Below the pieces are notes generated by a model, which was given only the letters and a program-made list of their open reading frames with translations, had not been told where the DNA came from and ran no database searches. This document shows, piece by piece, positions 51,001 to 64,000 of a stretch of 64,000 nucleotides of DNA. The position numbers and the translations under genes were made by a program. The stretch lies in contig JAODUO010000645.1 in the NCBI GenBank assembly GCA_025642075.2, positions 77,501-141,500 on the forward strand, in the 5' to 3' direction. The number at the start of each line of letters is the position of its first letter. Position 1 is the stretch's first letter. Source of the DNA: Ridgeia piscesae. Taxonomy: Eukaryota; Annelida; Polychaeta; Sabellida; Siboglinidae.

Positions 51001-53126
51001 CACCATTCACACCTTCCTAGAGAAGTCGAGATGGTGTTCGACTGAACAGACCTTTTCACTCATCTGATGTGTTGTTGTTGTTGTGTAGACGACTCCATCC
51101 TACATCATTGGTCAGCTGGACAAGTGCATCCGGGAGGCGTCCACACTGGACGGAGTGCTCGAGTTCCGACACGAACACTTCTGGACATTGGCATTTGGCA
51201 CAATGGTAGGTGCAGCATACACACAGCATACACACAGCATACCAACACACCCACAGCATACCAACACACCCACAGCATACCAACACCCCCACAGCATACC
51301 AACATACCCACAGCATACCAACATCCCACAGCATACCAACACACTCACAGCATACCAACACACCCACAGCATACCAACATACCCACAGCATACCAACACG
51401 CCCACAGCATACCAACACACCCACAGCATACCAACACACCCACAGCATACCAACATACCCACAGCATACCAACACACCCACAGCATACCAACATACCCAC
51501 AACATACCCACAGCATACCAACACCCCAGAGCATACCAACATACCCACAGCATACCAACATACACACAGCATACCAACACACTCACATCATACCAACACA
51601 CCCACATCATACCAACACACCCACAGCATACCAACACACCTACAGCATACCAACACACCCCACAGCATACCAACACACCCCACAGCATACCAATACACCC
51701 ACAGCATACCAACACCCCCACAGCATACCAACATACCACAGCATACCAACATACCCACAGCATACCAACATACCCACAGCATACCAACATACCCACAGCA
51801 TACCAACATACACACAGCATACAAACACACTCACAGCATACCAACACACCCACAGCATACCAACACCCCCACAGCATACCAACACCCCCACAGCATACCA
51901 ACATACCCACAGCATACCAACATACCCACAACATACCAACACCCCCACAGCATACCAACATACCCACAGCATACCAACATTACAGAGTACACTATTTCTA
52001 CTGATGACACACCCGTGACATTGTCCCACTGACACATTGTGGTGTTGACAATGTTCTTGTATTCAAAATCATTGCTAAGGATCAAACTTGATATTACAGA
52101 GCAAAGTTGGGTTTAAGAGCTCTCAACAACATTAGTGAAATGATCCCCTGGACATGCATTAAACTGAATAATACAGTTTATTTGCCATAGCATAGCGCCA
52201 CATCTGTAATTCACAACATATTACTATTCAAAATACATATTCAAAGTACATAAAAAGGATATGTGTATATAATAATAATACGTATACTAATATTTTAAAA
52301 TAGATAATAAAGATATATATGTAATGGTATATAAGTAACTAAAATTAATATAGTATTAAATAGTCTAGCATTTCTAAAAATAAATAACCTGTTAAGCATA
52401 AAATACACAATCCAGCAAATACTTACATAACAATAATACTGATAATGAATGTATATGTATAAGTATGGTTAATAATAATAAATAATTTAGTATATGTAAA
52501 AATTAATAAATAGTGTATATTATGTATTGATAATAATAAATAATTTAGTAAAAATTAATTAACTTGGCACATGACATTTCTGTCCAACTGCCCTGTTGTG
52601 TCTTCAGGCAGGTTCTGTACATGTTCGTATCCGCCGGGACGCGGACGAGCAGATGGTGTTGTCACACGTCTACCACCGCCTCTCCAACCTCCTCTCTGTC
52701 CTCACCATCCAAGTCTTCAAAGACGACTGGTCGCGACCTTCGACCTATCAGATTCTCGGCGACTCATCCCTCCTGTCGAAGATGCGTCCGGGGTCGACAC
52801 CGCCGAAGATGGCGTCGCACAGTCACAGCCACGGTCCCAGCGGTGCTGCACATTCGCACTCACATAACAGCAGCATTACACACAACATCACACCTGAACT
52901 GTTCGCAGCACCAGCGTACGACACACAAAGGGCATCACCGAGAACAGTTGATCCGCTGGCAAAATCGTCAGCATTCACGTCGGCTAACTTGGTGACACCG
53001 CCAGCATGTGCAGGACACTCTCATCTAGGCAGCGGTCCAGTAGGTGGCGCTTCTCAGCACGCCGTCGAACTTGACAGTAGTAAGCATCACGGTCATAGTC
53101 ATAATCATCACGGCCACAGTCATTGA
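40097..53126 (+). CDS. SLC30A6: Zinc transporter ZnT6 (SLC30A6), complete
   Basis: Cation-diffusion-facilitator protein of the Golgi and secretory pathway; ZnT6 pairs with ZnT5 and is transport-silent itself. Coding exons: 40097-40112, 44090-44136, 44671-44757, 45629-45713, 46254-46296, 47160-47225, 47582-47662, 47914-47949, 48501-48644, 49327-49446, 50000-50102, 51089-51205 and 52608-53126. They total 1464 nt (487 residues plus stop), all phases matching; human ZnT6 is about 460. Six spans are visible, with family blocks ALTAYSYLTIFDLF, LAVFSSTLLAQLGGLFIFKE, PEIHTGRLLMGT, SWLQEHVTDMSE, SGKILLQTTPSYIIGQLDK, ASTLDGVLEFRHEHFWTL and GSVHVRIRRDADEQMV. The zinc-site histidines of active ZnTs are absent: TM2 has Leu86 (Asp90 kept), and TM5 has Phe221 and Gly225. 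The C-terminus has an unexpected His-rich tail. Confidence 0.95.
40113..44089 (+). other. SLC30A6 intron 1; mostly unannotated
   Basis: It contains the AATTC-rich element at 40638-41706. Frames at 43394-43842 on both strands show no family I recognise. No other gene was seen. Confidence 0.45.
40638..41706. mobile_element. Possible element with inverted AATTC-rich ends
   Basis: The left end begins AGGGCTAGAGTCAATTCC and runs into ATCAATTCCAATTCTCACTC. The right end, read inverted, begins AGGGCCGGGACCAATT and runs into CAATTCCAATTCACTTCC. The ~1.07 kb between has no recognisable coding. It could also be two opposed low-complexity tracts. Confidence 0.35.
44090..44136 (+). CDS. SLC30A6: SLC30A6 exon 2
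   Basis: Acceptor TCCCGTCAG and donor ATG/GTAAGT. It encodes DMRMRSAAATVDVPDM, a poorly conserved N-terminal cytoplasmic segment. Confidence 0.75.
44671..44757 (+). CDS. SLC30A6: SLC30A6 exon 3
   Basis: Acceptor ACATTTCAG and donor CAA/GTAAGA; phase 0 at both ends, 29 codons. It encodes DTLHTFLPTKRSLVSSLSKE and VRGMTADRQ, matching the ZnT6 N-terminus (IHLF...REFRLVAADR). Confidence 0.9.
44885..45235 (+). mobile_element. LINE remnant (reverse-transcriptase C-terminus and 3' tail)
   Basis: The frame at 44914-45057 reads SNPLYIPRVKTKAGSRAFSV, AVPTVWNSLPARR and AFKNLSP, the conserved end of CR1/L2/jockey-like reverse transcriptases. A frameshift near 45040 hides the final KTYLLKA, which is present in the +1 frame. 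A tail CGCCACTGAGAACGATCTTC...TTATTATTATTATTA follows. It sits in SLC30A6 intron 3 and is a pseudogene. Confidence 0.85.
45445..45525 (+). mobile_element. LINE-like 3' tail fragment
   Basis: TGCCACGGAGCTCTGATTAT, GAGGATATTGGTGCCGTAGAAG and a TTATTATTATTA tail resemble the tails at 37.3 and 45.2 kb. Confidence 0.55.
45629..45713 (+). CDS. SLC30A6: SLC30A6 exon 4 (TM1)
   Basis: Acceptor ACCACAG and donor ATGG/GTCAGT; ends in phase 1. It encodes GKKILIFACFNVLCSVMLL and VWCNQTNSM, the first membrane span. Confidence 0.93.
46254..46296 (+). CDS. SLC30A6: SLC30A6 exon 5 (TM2)
   Basis: Acceptor CTGTTGCAG and donor CG/GTGAGT. It encodes ALTAYSYLTIFDLF. Leu replaces the zinc-site His of active ZnTs, as in known ZnT6 proteins. 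Confidence 0.93.
46297..47159 (+). other. SLC30A6 intron 5, nothing recognised
   Basis: AT-rich unique sequence without repeats or open frames of note. Confidence 0.5.
47160..47225 (+). CDS. SLC30A6: SLC30A6 exon 6
   Basis: Acceptor TATGACAG and donor GG/GTGAGT; phase 2 at both ends. It encodes LLTCLISMWVGKQKPTWNFS and F. Confidence 0.92.
47582..47662 (+). CDS. SLC30A6: SLC30A6 exon 7 (TM3)
   Basis: Acceptor CTTTCAG and donor AG/GTGCAT. It encodes YERFEVLAVFSSTLLAQLGG and LFIFKE, nearly identical to vertebrate ZnT6. Confidence 0.95.
47914..47949 (+). CDS. SLC30A6: SLC30A6 exon 8
   Basis: Acceptor CTTACAG and donor AC/GTACGT; a 36-nt exon encoding IERMLQQPEIH. Confidence 0.92.
48501..48644 (+). 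CDS. SLC30A6: SLC30A6 exon 9 (TM4)
   Basis: Acceptor TCCAACAG and donor AG/GTTTGT. It encodes GRLLMGTSVGYFFHLAVTY, then NKAFNHVIEASSSSWLQEH and VTDMSE. Confidence 0.95.
48825..48918. repeat. (ACGC)n/(AC)n microsatellite
   Basis: Simple repeat in SLC30A6 intron 9. Confidence 0.95.
49327..49446 (+). CDS. SLC30A6: SLC30A6 exon 10 (TM5)
   Basis: Acceptor CTTTCAG and donor AA/GTAAGT. It encodes ICHVVPGLSKLLLPRLNPFA and LIGSAGAAALLATYIAIDV. The usual HxxxD zinc-site pair of TM5 is FALIG here, so both ligands are missing. Confidence 0.95.
50000..50102 (+). CDS. SLC30A6: SLC30A6 exon 11 (TM6)
   Basis: Acceptor CCTACAG and donor CAG/GTGAAC; ends in phase 0. It encodes EYYTADTWAAIWIAAMTWG and TMFPMCVYSGKILLQ. 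Confidence 0.95.
50175..51003. repeat. 0.8-kb compound (CA)n/(CACG)n/(CACCA)n microsatellite
   Basis: Almost the whole of SLC30A6 intron 11 is CA-based simple repeat. The long His/Thr and Cys/Val frames through it are artefacts. Confidence 0.97.
51089..51205 (+). CDS. SLC30A6: SLC30A6 exon 12
   Basis: Acceptor TTGTGTAG (pyrimidine tract made of GTT repeats) and donor ATG/GTAGGT; phase 0 at both ends. It encodes TTPSYIIGQLDKCIREASTL and DGVLEFRHEHFWTLAFGTM, the start of the cytoplasmic domain. Confidence 0.95.
51213..51990 (+). repeat. 19-bp minisatellite beginning at a splice donor
   Basis: About 41 copies of CAGCATACCAACACACCCA start within 10 bp of the exon 12 donor. The unit contains CCCACAG on the sense strand. 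Confidence 0.95.
52030..52607 (+). other. SLC30A6 intron 12, AT-rich 3' half
   Basis: Very AT-rich DNA (AATAATAATA, AAATTAAT) at 52200-52560; no gene was seen. Confidence 0.6.
52608..53126 (+). CDS. SLC30A6: SLC30A6 last exon (cytoplasmic domain, His-rich tail)
   Basis: Acceptor TGTCTTCAG; phase 0. The first half (AGSVHVRIRRDADEQMVLSH to VFKDDWSRP) is the conserved ZnT cytoplasmic fold. From residue 384 on it turns low-complexity, with HSHSHG, HSHSH and a final HHGHSHNHHGHSH (to residue 487). TGA at 53124-53126. Confidence 0.95.
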   Translation, partial: AGSVHVRIRRDADEQMVLSHVYHRLSNLLSVLTIQVFKDDWSRPSTYQILGDSSLLSKMRPGSTPPKMASHSHSHGPSGAAHSHSHNSSITHNITPELFAAPAYDTQRASPRTVDPLAKSSAFTSANLVTPPACAGHSHLGSGPVGGASQHAVELDSSKHHGHSHNHHGHSH

Positions 53127-53850
53127 CAGCACTCGGATAGTTATGTTGTTAAATATTATTTAATATTAATATTATTAAATATTAATATTAAAGTCACACG
53201 TGAATGTTGGCTTTGGCTATGATAAATGTTGGTGTTGGAAGGGAAAAATGTACTTAATCAACACAAGCATGATGCGATCAAGAAAAAGACACATCATAAT
53301 ATTTTATCACAATGATATAATTATTACAGAGGTCATGCTCAGTAATATTATTGAGACAATGTGGAACTGGGGGTTTGGAATCATTTCTGACGTTTGGAAT
53401 TGTTCATAAACTTCTAGATAGGGTTGTGATGATACTGTATGCCTTACTTGCAGCTGGCACGGGAGAAACTGTAGATCTGCAGGAATGGAATGAACACGTC
53501 AACAGGACAATTGGGAGTAGGACATTTGATAGATCATAGCTTGGAGACGATTGCGTGACTACATAGCAATCTCAGTTGCAGTTTGTAAAAAATTAGGCAA
53601 CACTAATTAATATACTAAGTTAATGTTAAAGTTGAATGTCCAAGCGTTGATCACTTGTGCCAATAAAATAATAAAAGAGACCGAGTGAGTAAACTTGGCT
53701 TTGAAGGAACGGTTTATCTCCTTCGGGATAAGGGTGCCTTTGTGAAGTTGTAAATAAATGTTACTGCAATGATGTGCCACTTGAATATCTAGTCTGATGA
53801 TGACAATAAAATGTACTGTCTGGGTGGTTTCCAAGACTTCCGATATATTT
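53127..53850 (+). other. Probable SLC30A6 3' UTR
   Basis: AT-rich sequence after the stop. Two overlapping AATAAA hexamers at 53662-53675 are the first canonical signals. Confidence 0.5.
53662..53675 (+). terminator. SLC30A6: Poly(A) signals of SLC30A6 (probable)
   Basis: AATAAA at 53662-53667 and 53670-53675, about 540 nt after the stop codon. Confidence 0.45.
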
Positions 53851-53859
53851 GCCTTCGAT

Positions 53860-54250
53860 TGAGGGCAAGTATCATTACTTTACTTATGGCAAGTATCATT
53901 ACTTTACCTATGGCAAGTATCATTACTTTACCTATGGCAAGTATCATTATTTTACCTATGGCAAGTATCATTACTTTACCTATGGCAAGTATCATTACTT
54001 TACCTATGGCATGTATCATTACTTTACCTATGGCAAGTATCATTACTTTACCTATGGCAAGTATCATTACTTTACCTATGGCAAGTATCATTACTTTACC
54101 TATGGCAAGTATCATTACTTTACCTATGGCAAGTATCATTACTTTACCTATGGCAAGTATCATTACTTTACTTATGGCAAGTATCATTACTTTACCTATG
54201 GCAAGTATCATTACTTTACTTATGGCAAGTATCATTACTTTACTTATGTC
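53860..54250. repeat. 24-bp tandem array
   Basis: About 16 near-identical copies of TATGGCAAGTATCATTACTT TACC. The unit is eight codons long, so three frames (two plus, one minus) stay open across it. Confidence 0.97.
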
Positions 54251-54379
54251 ACCCCTCCTGGGACATCAGGGCTTTACGCAGGACCACATTATTGCCAGTC
54301 ACACGTTTTGGTGAACACATGGATGTTAACTGTTAAGCCAGTTTATAAACTTTTAAATGTGTCTGATGATCTGAAATGC

Positions 54380-54530
54380 ACTACAAACACACGTGACACC
54401 ATTTACACTCACTTCTAAGGCATAACTGACAATATCTATGGTTTTGGAACACCTTTTTGCTCCTTCATTTTTTACCCGTCCACCACGGTTTTTACCTGTC
54501 TAAATGACGGGTCTGCATAAAGCTATGTAG
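54380..54530. repeat. Dispersed repeat, copy 2
   Basis: CTACAAACACACGTGACACC and, later, ACACCTTTTTGCTCCTTCA and GACGGGTC match the 32.18-32.37 kb copy in order. Confidence 0.55.
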
Positions 54531-55600
54531 GACATCGACAACAGCTTTCAATGTCTCCTGTCCTGGGCTGTTTTTTTTTGTATCATGGGCAAGTCCAATT
54601 CCTTGGGTGGAGTTTCTAACCGAATCTTTCCATAGCTAAACTTTAATAAAAAAAACGGCCAGTGTCAAGTCTATACAGTAGTCAAAGGGTGGTCACAAGT
54701 TAGCCAAAGTTCCACTGGCGAGTTGGGTGGGCTCACCATGACTGTGTTGTAGGTTTTAATGGTATCAGAGTATTTCATTTCCATGCGTTTCCTTATGTTG
54801 TTTTCATCTAAATCCTTACCAGTTACTGAAGTTAATCAGTTATACATCACTGTTCAACTAAGTTAATGATATCAGCTTAGATAGTCATGATCAATGGGCA
54901 GGTTACACACTTCTAAATGTAATTTTAAACTGACGTAATTAAAACTTTCAAGTTTACCTTATGCGATGATGTTCCATCAGAACAAAACTACTTTTGTTTC
55001 ATCTTTGGTTCACCCCTGACCACTGCCAGTCACTGTGATGTCACACACTGAAGGCATTGCATCATTCCGTGGTTTGATTACTTGGCACAACCCATTTGCT
55101 GTTCAACGGTGCAGTCAAAATTAGTCGCAACTAGAAAGGGTATCTGAACAGTGTTGAGTGTGCAGTCAGCTTATTTCACGTTCACACAAAACAATTCTAC
55201 ATATCACCAGTTGTTAGTCTAGTTGCCCCCACAAACACTGCACGTTTTACTCCAGGTGTGACCAAGCACAGTAAGTCGAACTAGACTTTTCCAAGGAAAT
55301 AAGAATGAAACGCACATATACAGTTCTTTCCACAGACACAGTTTTATGTAAAACAAAATAACCTTATCACGCAACAATGTTTATCATCGACCGATCAATA
55401 CTGGCATCCAATATAACAAAATGTAATTAAAAATGTAACCAACATTCATAAACTGTTGCTTGTGGGAAACAAACATCTTCGACACACTATACGACTGTCT
55501 TACACTTCCTGTAGCTTGCAAGTCCTTTAAGATGGACAACAACGTATCACCAATATCTTGATAATGTTAGTAGAGACATTCAAGCAAAATTTATGATTAC
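54531..55600. other. Intergenic region, nothing recognised
   Basis: No coding frame, array or RNA gene was seen between the convergent SLC30A6 and PRPF39 genes. Confidence 0.5.
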
Positions 55601-55710
55601 ACAACTAATAATTTCTACTCGCATCAACGTTTAAGCCACCACTGGCAGCCTTCTGAAGAAGGCCGCCGGTGGTGGCTGAAACATTGATGTGAGTAGAAAT
55701 TATTAGTTGT
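55601..55710. mobile_element. 110-bp near-perfect palindrome with a hammerhead-like core
   Basis: The arms (ACAACTAATAATTTCTACTC... and its inverse) pair over almost the whole length. The plus-strand centre reads CTGAAGA (55653-55659), a GGCC...GGCT stretch, then GAAAC (55678-55682), which fits the CUGANGA-stem II-GAAA hammerhead core. It could equally be a simple MITE. Confidence 0.6.
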
Positions 55711-56266
55711 GCTTCCAACTTGATGAACATTTTCACAAATGTTAGTAGAGATGATCGATCGGAAGACTTGATTATAGTCAAATCTCAACAGTAATGTCTT
55801 ATTTTTCTGACAAACCAGATGTTTAGTACTATGAATGTGGGTTACTGTAGCACCTAAACACTTTCCAACAGTGTTATCAGAATGAAACCACAGTGCACGA
55901 GTTTAAATTAATAAACATATGCTGCTATGATATCTTAAGAAACGTCCTTGTTATCATGAGACTTGTCATAACAGACATTAGAGACAGCAAGCAGCATTTG
56001 CTTCAAGCTCGTCTCCATACATCTACTTACATACAAGTAAAACATGTCTACACAACTGACGCAGCACCTCGACAGCTCCACACAGTTTCAAGCATATTTT
56101 CATTTGGCACTAAACAAATTAAGTCAGCTCTCCGTCGTGTTTGTACACTTGTATTTCGTTTGACATTCAAACGATATGCCAAATATTTTTTGGTACCACT
56201 GTGCACCAAAGCAACATCCAACATATAAGGGGTCTTCACTTGACAGCCAAGTGACAGCGACATCTT

Positions 56267-56800
56267 GGCTCTGTATTCACAGATATATTATTAGAAGCCT
56301 GATATTGTCCAGTGACTTTGTCACTAGTTGTAACTGTCCAACGCAACAAGTCTTGCGAGGTGTCGTCCACTGTAGCAGACTATCAATGTCTTGTTTCTGT
56401 GACTTTCTGTATTCACAAACATCTTATTAGGAGCCTAGTATCATCCAGTGACTTTGTCACTAGTTGTAACTGTTCAAAGCAACAAGTCTTGCGTGGTGTC
56501 GTCCACTGTAGCAGACTGTCAATGTCTTGTTTCAGTGACTTTCTGTGTTCACAAACATCTTATTAGTTAGTTCAATGCCACAAGTCTTGTTAGGTGTCGT
56601 CCACTGTAGCAGACTGTCAATGTCTTGTTTCAGTGACTTTCTGTGTTCACAAACATCTTATTAGTTAGTTCAATGCAACAAGTCTTGCGAGGTGTCGTCC
56701 ACTATAGCAGGCTATCAATGTCTTGTTTCAGTGACTTTCTGTGTTCACAAACATCTTATTAGTTAGTTCAATGCCACAAGTCTTGTGAGGTGTGGTCCAG
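56267..56800 (-). repeat. Tandem repeat in the PRPF39 3' UTR, abutting the stop codon
   Basis: Five copies: two of about 136 bp (from about 56267 and 56404) and three of about 97 bp (from about 56540, 56638 and 56736). All share CAACAAGTCTTGCGAGGTGT, CGTCCACTGTAGCAG and TTTCTGTGTTCACAAACATC. The last copy runs to the base next to the PRPF39 stop codon. The long copies carry an extra block with CAGTGACTTTGTCACTAG. Confidence 0.9.

Positions 56801-64000
<7,200 letters not shown>

Noticed and set aside
50167..51045. His/Thr-rich open frames and their Cys/Val antisense
   Set aside because: They are (CA)n microsatellite translated in all frames, inside SLC30A6 intron 11.
51067..52085. Open frames of 264-321 codons (plus) and 303 codons (minus)
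   Set aside because: They come from the 19-bp array. The plus frame only borrows real exon 12 sequence at its start.

Overview
This is a window of animal nuclear DNA. The genes are split by GT...AG introns, and the parts that can be recognised are ancestral metazoan genes: the sperm channel subunit CATSPERG, the respiratory-chain assembly factor DMAC2L (ATP5S), the zinc transporter subunit SLC30A6 (ZnT6) and the U1 snRNP factor PRPF39. The base composition, dense microsatellites and huge minisatellites, LINE tails, a tRNA-derived SINE and a foldback MITE fit a marine invertebrate, possibly a mollusc or another lophotrochozoan. Taxon assignment is inference only.

Layout. 1-26.3 kb, plus strand: the last ten coding exons of CATSPERG (472 codons plus stop; the 5' part lies left of the window). 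Its introns are filled by tandem arrays: a 38-bp hairpin unit (1-1300), a 53-bp unit carrying a splice-donor consensus (4.38-5.17 kb), a ~50-bp unit (7.3-11.07 kb) and a 33-bp unit with one AATAAA per copy (11.29-22.9 kb, about 350 copies). 26.7-30.56 kb: a pyrimidine-rich 51-bp array downstream of the CATSPERG stop. 31.62-32.17 kb: a 550-bp foldback MITE with TTAA ends. 34.4-39.8 kb, minus strand: DMAC2L, complete in five coding exons. 39.78-40.10 kb: a short divergent promoter region. 40.1-53.1 kb, plus strand: SLC30A6, complete in 13 coding exons (487 codons). 53.9-54.25 kb: a 24-bp array. 56.3-64.0 kb, minus strand: the last eight coding exons of PRPF39, running off the right edge.

The four genes are unrelated in function; the order is convergent, divergent, convergent. 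Exon models were built by hand from splice consensus, codon-phase continuity and remembered family sequence. The exon lengths of each gene sum to a whole number of codons, which supports the boundaries.

The most unusual property is the relation between exons and tandem repeats. Many arrays start or stop within about 60 bp of an exon edge, and several repeat an RNA-processing signal dozens to hundreds of times: copies of the real PRPF39 3' splice site, a GGTAAGTT donor, or AATAAA. Some array stretches (15.2-18.2, 19.8-20.05, 60.8-62.3 kb) look damaged by assembly or polishing and should not be trusted base by base.
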